From Isoetes taiwanensis (lineage: Eukaryota > Streptophyta > Lycopodiopsida > Isoetales > Isoetaceae): a DNA stretch of 64,000 bases. Below, piece by piece: positions 43,742-54,345 of this stretch (position 1 is the first letter of the stretch; each line of letters starts with the position of its first letter). The notes under the pieces were generated by a model. The model was not told the DNA's origin and did not search any database. It saw only the letters and a list, made by a program, of their open reading frames with translations. The stretch covers positions 33,457,013 through 33,521,012 of the forward strand of contig JAJEKV010000001.1 in assembly GCA_021234155.1 (NCBI GenBank), read 5' to 3'. A program made the position numbers and the translations under genes.

Positions 43742-44629
43742 TTAGTTGGTACATGCTCTAATGGCACTCAAAAATATAACCTCGTTTGGATCTATGTCAT
43801 CCATTTGCATTTTTCCAGATAATTCTAAGGCTAGAGAACTTTTTGCATTATTGGCATAGCCTGTAATGATTGTGTCCCAAGATACAGCATCTTTGCTTGG
43901 CAACTGGTAAAAGACTTCACTTGCCTCCTCTAAGCTCCCGCATTTGGCATACATATTCACCAGCATATTTCCCAAAATAACATGTGAGTAAAGGCCTTCG
44001 TTCTTCATCGTTTCATGAATCAGCCTACCCTGTTTCAATGCCCCTGCCTCAGCACATGCTTTTAGCACACATAAAAGTGTTACTTCATTTGGTTCTACGC
44101 CTTCCTTGCGCATTCTGTCAAAACAATCTAGAGCCAGATGCACCTCCCCAGAGTTAGTATATCCTGCAATTAATGCATTCCATGATACAATACTTGGTTT
44201 TATACTTTCCTGACCAAACATTTGAAAGCATTGTAGAGCTTGAATAGAAGTTCCATCCTGAACATATCCAGAAAACAATATTCCCCAGGAGATCGTGTCT
44301 GTACTTGGCATCACATCGTAGACTTTGTGTGCCTCTTTAAGATGCCCATGTTTGATATACATATTGATGAAAGGGTTTCCTACAATGACATCTGTCAGAA
44401 GTCCTTGTTTCATTATCTCAACATGGATAAGCTTAGCCTGCTCCACTGCCCCTGCCTTGGCACAAGCTTTCAAGATGCTTAAGAACGTCACCTTATTTGG
44501 CTCTATATAATGCTCCATCATTAAATTAAACCATTCAAGTGCCAGAAGACCTTCACCCCGACAAACATATCCTGCTATCATGGCATTCCATGAAACCACA
44601 TTAGCCAGCCTTAGTTTAATGTAATCCAT
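43742..44629 (-). CDS. PPR protein segment alpha, open in this copy (295 codons)
   Basis: Open from an ATG in mid-motif through about eight PPR motifs (ANVVSWNAMIAGYVCRGEGL, PSTDTISWGILFSGYVQDGT, PSIVSWNALIAGYTNSGEVH, YAKCGSLEEASEVFYQLPSK) to LSAIRACTN. It ends there at TAA, where segment beta has TTG. It lacks an organelle-targeting N-terminus and any C-terminal E/DYW domain. The same two-part arrangement in each unit shows that the alpha stop arose before the units multiplied. A translated protein is possible but unproven. Confidence 0.7.
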   Translation of the reverse strand: MDYIKLRLANVVSWNAMIAGYVCRGEGLLALEWFNLMMEHYIEPNKVTFLSILKACAKAGAVEQAKLIHVEIMKQGLLTDVIVGNPFINMYIKHGHLKEAHKVYDVMPSTDTISWGILFSGYVQDGTSIQALQCFQMFGQESIKPSIVSWNALIAGYTNSGEVHLALDCFDRMRKEGVEPNEVTLLCVLKACAEAGALKQGRLIHETMKNEGLYSHVILGNMLVNMYAKCGSLEEASEVFYQLPSKDAVSWDTIITGYANNAKSSLALELSGKMQMDDIDPNEVIFLSAIRACTN

Positions 44630-46261
44630 ATTTCGTTCTATTTTTGTAATGTAATGCAGTTATCCATTGCCATTGAATTGCCATTGAATAACTAATGAAT
44701 AGTGATACTTCCTAGTGATGACAGACCAAAATTTTATCTATGGTAAGAAACTTAACTGGTCTTGTAAGAAGCATAGGTGGTCTAGTGTATGTCTTCGCAT
44801 ATTAATTGAGTGGCTGCTTCTTCTTCTCATCTTGCCGGATGGAGTGCAGAATGATGCAAGCCCATTTAAAAATCTAGCCGAGTACAGCTAAAATATGATA
44901 GGAGGTCAGCTTCTATTTCCCTGAGATCTTTTTGCAGAGCCCAAAATCTAAGTCAACCAACCAACATTCGAGCTATTCAAGAGATTAGGTGCCGATTAAT
45001 CTACATCTACATCATTTAAGAAAAGCAAGAATGGCCGAATTTGAAAGCTAAAGATGGATCTGAAGAGGATTTGCATGCTATATGACAATTATCTGGGGTA
45101 GTATTTGGATCTGATGGATAGAAGAAACATATGAACATGTTTGGAGTTGACAAGAAGGGAATATGATCTAAGCATATGGTATGAACTTCTGCTGATGGGC
45201 TCTTGCATACCATGACCGCTTGTACAGGAGATTTTATTGCACGATCTTGTGCTGTCTGTGTATAAACCCTGGTTGTAGTTTAATAGCCCTTGTTGTCACT
45301 GACAAACTTGGCGTTTCTAAGAACTTTTGTTGCAACTGGCCTATCTAGCATCACAAAGAAAATGAAAAGCAACGACAATGCATAGAATTAATAGATTTAT
45401 CATAAAGGCCAAAGCCTTCGTCAGATTGCAAGCCACCACGAATCATGAGGGCAGCCGAACAGATACTGTGCGACTTCTATAGCTTCCAGAATACATCATT
45501 ATGGCATTGCATTCCGCATCAAACACCACTCATCAGGAGACTCAAAAATCAAGGCAAGACCAGTTATTTGCTGCAAAAATGACAAGGCTCTATGCATGAT
45601 GTGAGACAAGTCAAGCACAAACAGGTTATTGCGTACCTTCTTTTTTTGAATTGACATAAGCTGTAACTGCAAAACTTGTATCTCCATATCCTTCTTCATC
45701 GTTTGAGGTATGAGGTCGAGGAAACAACCAAAAATTTGATCAGAAGGTATAGTGCAACAAAGCGTGGATTTTCCAATGCAAATATTGTGCAAATGCAAAA
45801 TATATTGAAGCATATTAAATTTCTAAACGGTTGACAGATTTAGAGAGCTTTGAAAAGCACGGAACAGGAAATGATCTGGATTGAACAGATTGGCTTCTTC
45901 CAGGCCTGGATATCGGCCGATCTCTAGCATAATCGGCAAGGAGCACCAAAAACAGAACATGAAAAAAAAAGGGGGAGAAAAAAGAAAAGTTGCATAACCT
46001 AAGCCTTTTAATGCTCCATGGCTGAGTTTTCCCTTAAAATTCAAGCATTGGAGCATCCAAGCACCGGCACTCCACCGTTTGTAAGAAACATAAGAGCAAA
46101 AAATAGCTCATGATTTTCTTAGTTTTGGGCAAAATTGTTCACGGTCATTTCGGGTAAAATAATAACTAACTATTAAACGGCCCAGAATGAAAGTTATGAA
46201 AAAAAATAAAATGAAAGGTCAAGATTGCGCACAAACTATCCTAAAATGGCTTTATTATTAT

Positions 46262-46339
46262 ATATAGATAGATAGATAGATATAGATAGATAGATAGATA
46301 GATATAGATATAGATAGAAGATATAGATATAGATATAGA
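46262..46339 (-). repeat. TATC/GATA microsatellite at the Helitron 5' terminus
   Basis: Alternating GATA and GATATA words fill the first 78 bases of the element. They stop exactly where LINE sequence (TAATAGC, from 46340) begins. Homologous starts at internal junctions (18033, 41145) lack this expansion. Confidence 0.8.
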
Positions 46340-46913
46340 TAATAGCAAGGGGAATGGCAGAGAAAATAAAGCCGATACTTGCAGAAACTATCTCCTTTGT
46401 CCAGTCAGGTTTCCTCCCAGAAAGGAACATTCTGCACAATGTAGCAGCTACTTTTGAGGGTATGTATTGGGCTAAAAACACAAATTGTGCAGCGAGTACT
46501 ACTCCACCATGGTGGATTCCAGTTAGTTACTGCAATAAGAACGACCCTCTGACCCATTTAGCTGACATTAGAGTGGTAAGAAGATGGATCAGCTGTGGCA
46601 TAGGTTCATGTGCAATGTGGTATGAAGGCGGTCAATTAACAGAATGGATGGTATTCAAGCAGAAACAATGTGAGAATGTATTGCAATAAGTCTTTCAAAC
46701 CACATAAATTGCACGAGTAAGAAACCTTGGGTTCTCGATCAATCTTCACAGGCAGGCTCATTTGTGAAATCATCCTATAAGCATCTGAAAATAAAATGTA
46801 TTTCGCTACCAGCTCACTAGAGTTACGGAGTCACAGACACACAATTGAAGAAAATTTGGAGAGCTGCATGGATAAAACTTCCCCGTCCCTGAGTGAATTC
46901 TTTTTTATGGCAA

Positions 46914-47100
46914 GTGATTCATAGGGTCCCTATGGTAAGCAGAAGGATATCTAAATTCAAATATGACATGAGCCATCTATGTCCACTGTGCAAGCACGAT
47001 AAAGAGTGATTCATAGGGTCCCTATGGTAAATAGAAGGGTATCTAAATTCAAATCTGACGTGAGCCCGCTATGTCCATTGTACAAGATCGAAGAAGAGTC
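46914..47100 (+). repeat. Tandem duplication of about 95 bp inside the LINE
   Basis: GTGATTCATAGGGTCCCTAT occurs at about 46914 and 47007, each followed by GGTAA, AGAAGG, ATATCTAAATTC-like and GAGCC-type sequence. The two copies differ at about 10 percent of positions, so the duplication is not fresh. Confidence 0.7.
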
Positions 47101-47254
47101 TCTGGAACATTGCTTAGTAGAGTGCACTGACCTGCAAATTGTGTGGTTTTGGTGCATGGATATGTTCAAGACTACAATGGGGACCAAAGAGCTCCTTCCA
47201 ATCAATGGCCTTCCAATCCTTGGACTGGCTATGTCTAGATAATTTTAGAAGCAT

Positions 47255-47445
47255 AAATTTACTACTAGCATTAGCATTATCTTATCTTATTCTTGGTAGC
47301 CTTTTAATATTTGGTTATTGTGTTTGGTGATGGGGCCTAGTCCCCAGGTTTTAGATGGGCTGTTGCCCTTGCATGTGCCGTCCCATAACCCGTTGGGTTC
47401 CCGTGGACGTAAAAATTTATCTTATCTTATCTTATCTTATCTTCT
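47255..47445 (+). mobile_element. Nested 5'-truncated LINE 3' end with (TTATC)n tail
   Basis: The piece includes GATGGGGCCTAGTCCCC and ends CGTGGACGTAAAAATTTATC followed by repeats of TTATC. Similar ends (GTGGACGATAAAA plus a short tandem tail) occur at 54345, 60605 and 63935. TTATCTTATCTTATTC also stands at the left edge (about 47277), so the tail resembles the target. Confidence 0.6.
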
Positions 47446-47722
47446 AGGTACCAGTAGGATGGTGTGTCTCAAAACACAAAGCTTTTCATATTGTCAGATC
47501 ATAGGCATTATGGGTCATATATGGAAAAGACGTAATTCTTTCGCTCTAGGCAAAGATGCATATACTACATCTTCATAAGTACTGCACATGCTCATAAAGA
47601 AGCTAAGAAAGTTCAAGTGCGTGTTTGACAGTGATGCCTCCCTTGTTTGGGAGACATTCATCAAGCTACCTCCTTAAGAAGAAGGCATCTACATTTATCT
47701 TAAAAGGGCTTTGTAGCTAACC

Positions 47723-47785
47723 CCTCTTCAAACTTGTTCAGGAGGGGGTCACCCCCTCTTCAAACTTGTTCAGGAGGGTGTCTAT
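47723..47785 (+). repeat. Two-copy 33-bp tandem repeat
   Basis: CCCCTCTTCAAACTTGTTCA followed by GGAGGG occurs twice in a row. It lies in the 3' untranslated part of the LINE. Confidence 0.6.
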
Positions 47786-48253
47786 ATGCTATAGGGCTTT
47801 GTAATAGTTTACTTATAAATGAAAAAATCTTTATCCTTCAAAAGAAAAAAACGGAGAATAATGGCAAGAGTGGGATGATGCGTGGCTAACTCCAAGATGT
47901 GATCAAAGTAGAAATCTTACAAAAACTAGAACACAAACGAAATTTGTTGTGTAAGGTTCTCCCAAACTTCCCTATGGGATCTTCCAAAGTTTAATCTATG
48001 CTTCAAGAAATAGGTTGCATTTCCAACCTTGGTCTCTAGGTGTTACCATGTTGAACTTTTTGGCAATGTCATTTCTTGGTGTTCTTCAAAGCTTTCTATA
48101 ACATGAATGCCATGTTGCCATAGCATGGCAACAATCTTAGAGGAAAAATCTGATGTACAATAGTTAGCTCTAAAAAAATTGGTTTCTCTCTTTCTTGATC
48201 GAACTGACATTTTGAATCTTGTGCATCTTGAGTCCATCTATCATGTGCCCACC

Positions 48254-48474
48254 CCTCAAACTTTGGAACCCCCAAAACCACCAAACCCCCAAAAGGTGCA
48301 CTGACCACGATTTTGAGTCCCCAAATTGGATTCTGAGCCCCCTTTTCGCAGCCAGAGACCCTCAAACTTTGGAACCCCCAAAACCCCCAAAAGGTGCTCT
48401 GACCGCGATTTTGAGTCCCCAAATTGGATTCTGAGCATCCTTTTCGCAGCCAGAGACCCCTCAAACTTTGGAAG
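48254..48474 (+). promoter_or_regulatory. LINE 5' UTR monomers (about 2.2 copies of 100-106 bp)
   Basis: The unit begins CCTCAAACTTTGGAACCCCC and ends CTTTTCGCAGCCAGAGACC. Copies run 48254-48359 and 48360-48458, with a partial third to 48474 that leads directly to the ATG at 48477. Tandem promoter monomers upstream of ORF1 are known from some mammalian L1 families. A promoter role here is inference from position. Confidence 0.55.
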
Positions 48475-48476
48475 TC

Positions 48477-49903
48477 ATGGCCACAGAAGATGGGCCAGCC
48501 TGGAAAAACCAAGGCGAGGGGGCGCCACGCAAACGGCCCCGATCAGCCATCATAGACAGGGAAGAGTCATCCTCCATGAAGAAGGAGGCTCGGGCTAAGG
48601 CTAAGGCCCCCTCAGCGCGGCCAGCCCGGCCGGAAGGGATTGATTGCTCGACCACCACGGGGAACTCCCCGCCTCGGCAGAGAATTGGAGCCACGCCAAA
48701 GCGCCGCGGAGGCTAACAATGCCCGTATTGAGGCTACTTGCGTGCACTTTGGCCGGCATGGCGATGGAGATGGAGTCCTCGGCACCCCATGTGCTCAAAA
48801 GGCAACTAGTGGTCGAGAAGAACCGCATCACAGGCCTGGAGACCCGCACACAGCACGTAGAAGATGGCCTTGGCCTGGCACACTTCGGACGGCAACAAAG
48901 GCCGGCGGGGAGCTCACCGACATGCGGGCCGCCTCGACTCGTGGTTCATCACTCGACACCATGACACGGAAGAGGGGCGAGCAATGCGAGGCGATGATCC
49001 GCGGTGTCTCGGCTTGATCGAGGTTGAGGAAGCCACCACCATGGCACGGGAGCGCCTTGGCTCTTTTGCACGGCCAGCAATGACTTAGGTTCTTGAGTAC
49101 GATCGGCTAAAGAAGCCCGGCTCACGGGCGCTGTGCTTTGGGGCTTCGAAAACACGCCCAAGCCCACGAGCTCCGTGGGTTGCGAGCCGACCATCCATAA
49201 ACGGGCGAGGTCTCCCCTACCGGGTTCATAGTCACCGCAGCAATGAGCGGGACAGAGATGGCTTGCCAGCAGGCCACGTGATGAGTTGTGCTCCCGACTT
49301 CACGGGGCGAGGGGCGAGCTCGGGGCAGCCACGCAACCCCCAAAGATGCACACGGCACACTGCGCCCGCATCCGGGACCCACGCCTTTGCTGCCCCGTGC
49401 CTCGAGCCACCCCATGCCATCCCGGCCACCACCACCACCACCCGGCCAAGGCCCGGCCCTCGCCCACCTTTGACCCGCGGGCCGGAACTCAAGAGCGCAG
49501 GGAGGAGGCCACAATGGTAGTTGAGGCATGCCGGAAAGAGCGGGGGAGTTCACCCCACAACATCCTACACACATTCTCGATGGATGACATTCCCTCGGCG
49601 AGTTCACATTTCCCCGAGCAGCCCGCCATGGGGCTCGGCCCGGGTCGTAACCGCATTGTCATATTCGGTTCTGCGGAAGCGCCGAAGTGCGTGATGCCAT
49701 ATTGCGCCGGGGCAAGATCTTTGAAGGGGACGTCCTTATGCGTGGGCCCGGGACCTCACACCCGCACAAATGTAACGGCAGGGGAGCTTGTCGTGGTCGA
49801 GGCATCCGCCACCAAGTGGGTGCCGCAGGATTGGTTTGAGGCGGGATGCACATTTTCCGCCAACTGTTCTGGCCTGGCTGGACCCCTGACCCCCAACCGG
49901 TGA
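48477..49903 (+). pseudogene. LINE ORF1-like region, GC-rich, frameshifted
   Basis: The ATG directly after the monomers opens MATEDGPAWKNQGEGAPRKR, with basic and serine-rich patches (SSSMKKEARAKAKAPSARPA). Coding character then changes frame near 48700 and 49300. A proline-, alanine- and histidine-rich composition dominates to 49903. Length and place fit the first ORF (RNA-binding protein) of a two-ORF LINE, but no RRM or CCHC knuckle is clear to me. Confidence 0.45.
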
Positions 49904-50094
49904 GCGTGGCCCCATACGCTTCTCCTACCACAACCTCCCCTTCTCCCTCGCTCCTACTCCTGCTCCCTCACGACCCCCCCCTCTCGGCCACATCTTTGCC
50001 TCCGCTCCATCTACTTCTCCCTTTCGACCTCTTCTTCCCGTCCTCCCCAAGACTTCGAGTCGCGCATACCACGGCTCTTGACAAATAGGGAATT

Positions 50095-51069
50095 GTGCCC
50101 CGGGTGGTCTCATGGAATTGTCGAGGCTTCTCTTGGCAGAAGGGGGACGGTCTCAACTCTGTGGCAGCCGATATGGATCTCATCTTTCTCATGGAGACAT
50201 GGGAGCATGCTAGCCATAGGCTACCTGATCTGCCGGGTTACCAACATTTCTCGGTCTTCAATTCTTGTACAGGACAGAGAGGTCATGGTGGGGTTGCTTG
50301 CTACTACCGGACAACCTTGGCACATTCGGTTACCCTCGGGAAAGGCGACGGAGACACAACCGGTACTTGTGGGTTCGTGTGCATAATACCGATGGCGACC
50401 CTCTTTTTACGGCGCTGTTATTTACCTCACGCGAGAGCACCTTCTATCGCCAGCCACTCCGTCGCGGATAGGATGGACCCTTATGTCGATCTATATGATG
50501 ACATACTGGCCAAAGACTGGCAGTTGGGTAGGGTCGTCCTTCTTGGGGATTTCAATGCACGGACAGGAGTAGAACAGCCCATGAGACTTGACCCCCTCGC
50601 TGACGATGTCCTGCAGCTACGTCCCGCAGACGCAACCTGGCCACGAGGATCGGATGATAGCCAGGTCACTCGCTTTGGCAGACAGTTGCTCCTGCTATGT
50701 GGTATTTTTGACTTGATAATTTGCAATGGCCTGTCACAGCGGCCCGCTTCTCGCAAATGCACCTGCAGACAGGACAATCAGGAGGGAGGGTCTAGTGTGG
50801 TGGACTATGTGCTCGTAGTTGCGCAAGATATGCATCTCATCAGTCGTTTCCGGGTGGGCACCGACAGTCGGGATGAGGAGGTCGACTCAGATCACCTCCC
50901 ACTTTATTTGGACATGGTTTGGCAAGCCGCCAGAACCCCTACTATACCGGCCGTCGTCATTCGATTCGCGACTAGATTATGGCGGGTAGAGGACTTCTGT
51001 AGATGCTCATGGGCGCCACCCGGCAATTACTGGACCCCCACACTAGAAGCGGCAGCGGGACCCGGTTGA
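50095..51069 (+). CDS. LINE endonuclease domain (APE/EEP type)
   Basis: One open frame holds the whole exonuclease-endonuclease-phosphatase domain: SWNCRGF at the start, LMETWE (catalytic E), RGHGGVACYYR, VVLLGDFNARTG, SSVVDYVL and DSDHLPLYLDM with the final DH. In LINEs this domain nicks target DNA to prime reverse transcription. The frame ends just past the domain at 51069. The following linker and RT are in other frames, so the full ORF2 is broken. High GC content sets it apart from the AT-rich flanks. Confidence 0.85.
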   Translation: MPRVVSWNCRGFSWQKGDGLNSVAADMDLIFLMETWEHASHRLPDLPGYQHFSVFNSCTGQRGHGGVACYYRTTLAHSVTLGKGDGDTTGTCGFVCIIPMATLFLRRCYLPHARAPSIASHSVADRMDPYVDLYDDILAKDWQLGRVVLLGDFNARTGVEQPMRLDPLADDVLQLRPADATWPRGSDDSQVTRFGRQLLLLCGIFDLIICNGLSQRPASRKCTCRQDNQEGGSSVVDYVLVVAQDMHLISRFRVGTDSRDEEVDSDHLPLYLDMVWQAARTPTIPAVVIRFATRLWRVEDFCRCSWAPPGNYWTPTLEAAAGPG

Positions 51070-53203
51070 CTTCGCTATTACGGGATCACGGCCGGGCCGG
51101 GTGCTTTAAGGACCCCCCTCCCCTGCGTCGCCCGCTCAAGGGCAGCAACATTTTCGGCGTATGCCGTGGTTTGATGCGGAGTGTAAAAAGCATAGCGCCC
51201 GGCTTCAGGTCACATCACGGATCCGGTACCCACTTGCGAGCCACCACCACGCATCTGCGCCCATCGAAGGAGACAAAGGCGGTACCTTCAGAGCATCGAG
51301 GGGGAGATGTTCGGCCTGCTGGACACTCATCCTCGAACCTTTTGGCGCGAGTGCTTGAAGGCCAGCCCGACCTACGGGGACATCACACCCAGCGGTGGGA
51401 ATTACTACAGCTCTATGACCCACCGGGGGCCAGCGTCGCCCATACCCCCGCAGGATGGCCCCCCATTGGTTCTCGCGGAGGAGAATGTTGTGGAGGGCCC
51501 GCAACGGCTTTGCTAATGGGAAGGCGGTGACCTTGATGGTATGCGTGGTAGAGTTACTCAAATGGGCGAGGGCGTACCCGGTGCCGATCCTCACTACCCC
51601 TGTTCAACGAGCATTGCGGGGAAGGTTTTCCCGACAATGGACCACAAGCGTGGTTGTCCCCATTCACAAGGCGGGCGACCCACACCGTCCGACCATTTAC
51701 CTGGGACGATCATGGTCGGGCCGGTGTTTGCCAAACTATTGGCGGCATTCTCGGCAGCGATTGACCCCGGGTGGAGGCGCGGCGGATGTGCGAGCCCTCA
51801 CACAAGCGGGCTTTAGACCCCGCCACTCAACGATTGACCATATCTTTACACCTGCGGGCACCGATTGAAGACAAATGGGAGCCATCGGCGGGACTTGTAT
51901 TGCTGCTTTGTGGACTTCGCGAAGGCTTTTTGATACACGGTCCCCTGAAAGGCTATGGGGTAGATCTAGCGTCAAGCTGGGGCTGCCATTTGCGCAATGC
52001 GAATGCCATATCTGGCGGGATGTATGAGAGTTGTTTTGGCGAGGATGCGTACCGGCGGGCCAAGCATTCACCGGTAGTATCGGTCCGGCGGGGCTACCCC
52101 CTCTCACCAACACTTTTTGGTCTCTACATTGATCAGTTAGAGCCCTGGCTTACTGAGCATGGGGGGATGGCATATCGACTTTTGCACCAGGTCATCCGCC
52201 AGCTCATCTATGCCGATGATGTTGAGCTTCTGGCCCACACTCGAGAAGCTATGCAGTCTCATCTGGATGCTCTAGACACATTTTGTCAGGCTACAGACAT
52301 GCGTGTGAATCTGGCCAAGACGGTGGTTCTCATATCCTCTTCACGCCACCCCACCCCCTCGTGACTCACATATCGGGGGCGATGCAGGGAGGTCACGCCC
52401 ACCTACAAGTACCTAGGGGTGGAGTTCCCCCTCCTGCTTCTGTTGGGGGCGTCCATCCGCTTGCATGTGACGGTGGGCGGAAAGCTTTTACGCCATGCGT
52501 AACAAATCCACTGTGCGAGAGCTCTATGATTGGGGACATCAGGTCACATCTGCTTTCGCACCGGTCGAGCCCGTCCCTTCATCGCGGGGTCGGGGTTTGG
52601 GGCCCGGCGTCTCTTTGGCGACTGGAATGACTTGGAGCAGAGTGTAAGGCATTTTTGGCACGAGCACTTGGGGTGAAACCTTCGGTCCCCTATCGGATTC
52701 ATTGCGGGTGAAATGGATTCTTGCCGCCTTCACGGCAGCCCTTGATAGACACATCGCCTATTTTGAAGAAGTGGTTAATATGGGTGATGCTCGACAGACC
52801 GGCTTATGCCGTGGCAATGGGCCCACAACTCAAAGGCCCAAGGGGTAAGAGAGATCGATGGTTCGCCCGGATGGAACGTCGCGAGAGCAGTGCGTGCGCA
52901 GTGGACCTGAGGCCGATCGTGACGGCTGGGGGAGTACTGGACGCTTGCTTCCTTGGCAAGCTCTGGGACCCCGGCGCTCTAGAGCAGGTCAAAACGGCCC
53001 ATTACAAGGAGCACATCAACCCCGTGTTAGCCCGGGGCTCGCAGCTCTACCTGCGTTCCCAGCTGCCCCTGAAAAAGCGCAGACTCATTGCCTCCATTCG
53101 CACAGGTGCCCACCATCTTCGCATCGAGATGGGCAGGTGGATTGGGGAGCCCCGCCAGGACAGGCTCTGTCAGTGCTGTCAAACGGGTGCCATTGAGGAT
53201 GTG
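51070..53203 (+). pseudogene. LINE reverse transcriptase and C-terminal region, several frameshifts
   Basis: In order across frames: FSRQWTTSVVVPIHKAGDPH (51630), VGPVFAKLLAAFSAAIDPGW (51715), AGFRPRHSTIDHIFT (51810), GYPLSPTLFGLYIDQLEPWL (52095), RQLIYADDVELLAHTREAMQ with the catalytic YADD box (52200), NLAKTVVL (52310), and RLIASIRTGAHHLRIEMGRW plus CQCCQTGAIED near 53090-53200. All key RT blocks are present but small indels break them, so the copy is not active as read. Interrupted by SINE-like repeats at 53204, with LINE sequence resuming about 53945. Confidence 0.8.
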
Positions 53204-53945
53204 TGGTGAGTTGGTATAGGCCTAGTAATGCCAAAATAAATGTGCACTTGGTCGGGGGTTCAAACCCGGCCAGTGTATGTTTATATTTGGGAGTTGGTTA
53301 CTGGGGTTATACGGCCATGATCCCCGACGTGGTAGAACTTGTGCCTATACGTGTCCTCCACTTTGGTTGCCTTGACCGGCAGTAGGATATTTCTAGCTAG
53401 TCTGTACAAGATGATATTCTAGTGACAAGACTAGTCTAGCTGGACCAAAAATAAAAAATACAAAAATTTCTGTGACTTCCTAAGGCGGGATTGATATTCT
53501 AGTGACAAGACTAGTCTAGCTGGACCAAAAATAAAAAATACAAAAATTTCTGTGACTTCCTAAGGCGGGAGATATCCTGCCTACAAAGTGTGCATGTATG
53601 GCTAAAGTTTTGCCCAACGGATGTGTGGTGAGTTGGTATAGGCCTAGTAATGCCAAAATAAATGTGCACTTGGTCGGGGGTTCAAACCCGGCCAGTGTAT
53701 GTTTATATTTGGGAGTTGGTTACTGGGGTTATACGGCCATGATCCCCGACGTGGTAGAATTTGTGCCTATACGTGTCCTCCACTTTGGTTGCCTTGACCG
53801 CCGACGTGCTAGAACTTGTGTCTATACGTGTCCTCCACTTTGGTTGCCTTGACCGGCAGTAGGATATTTCTAGCTAGTCTGTACAAGATGATATTCTAGT
53901 GACAAGACTAGTCTAGCTGGACCAAAAATAAAAAATACAAAAAGT
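53204..53945 (+). repeat. Tandem SINE-like repeats inserted in the LINE
   Basis: A sequence beginning GTGGTGAGTTGGTATAGG (A-box-like) with GGGGGTTCAAACCCGGCC (B box, about 53256) occurs at 53204 and again at 53624. The tail unit GATATTCTAGTGACAAGACT is repeated at about 53412, 53490 and 53889. A shorter internal duplication (TGTCCTCCACTTTGGTTGCC) is present in the second copy. Confidence 0.7.
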
Positions 53946-54345
53946 TGCCAGAGTTGCCCAGCATTCAGTCAGATCCGGGCCAGATACGCTCCCTTAGTAC
54001 GGCCGGACTTGCCCCTACATTTGCTGATGGGCATGCCGTCAGTACGTGCTCTGGGGTCGTACATTCAGGAGGTACTGGATCTGCGAGCTCACCTTTGCCC
54101 CCGCCTGGCTGCCCGCTGATCAGGCACTACGGGTGCGATGAGTGTATATATTTGTGTGTTTTTGCATTTCGTATATTGGAACAGTTTGTCAGCAGGCTGA
54201 TTACTGCCACGGTTTTTCCCTCGAAAACCCTTCGGGGCGGGGGTTTTTTAATCCGGGTAGTAATCCGCTTGTTGCGCTTTTATATTGGGTCCCATAGACC
54301 GATTTGTCTCCGTGGACGATAAAAATACCTTCCTTCCTTCCTTCC
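53946..54345 (+). mobile_element. LINE 3' end and (CCTT)n tail
   Basis: Continues the LINE C-terminus, then the 3' UTR with CCCTTCGGGGCGGGGGTTTT (54229-54248) and CCGTGGACGATAAAAATACC, then a TTCC-type tail to 54345. The same 3' UTR occurs inverted at about 60605-60760, identifying one LINE family. Confidence 0.75.

Larger units (their letters stand above)
41146..46339 (-). mobile_element. PPR-carrying non-autonomous Helitron, complete inverted unit
   Basis: On the minus strand the unit begins with TC at 46339-46338, preceded by host A (46340), and ends in a hairpin (41174-41158, GCCCAGT-AAC-GCTGGGC with one G-T pair), a short T-rich spacer and CTAG (41149-41146). It is nearly identical to 18033-23066 over its PPR and flanking parts. 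A GATA-type microsatellite expands its first 80 bases. No Rep/helicase is encoded. Confidence 0.85.
46340..47835 (+). pseudogene. LINE (L1-like) distal part: RT continuation and zinc-binding tail
   Basis: Begins TAATAGCAAGGGGAATGG (IARGMAEKIKPI), then SFVQSGFLPERNILHNVAAT, an RT motif that normally follows the RT1-2 segment ending at 23067. Later come the RT-linked zinc-binding region (LCPLYKIEEESLEHCLVECT, 47065-47130) and a final GHIWKRRNSFALGKDA (about 47500). A large part of RT, with the YADD box, is missing between 46500 and 46900. A tandem duplication (46914-47100) and a nested insertion (47255-47445) interrupt it. Same family and complementary content to 23067-25150. Confidence 0.75.

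Noticed and set aside
16304-46339. A simple large palindrome formed by inverted duplication of one PPR locus
   Set aside because: The two blocks contain complementary, not identical, unit parts; the LINE and LTR halves also complement each other, which an inverted duplication would not produce.
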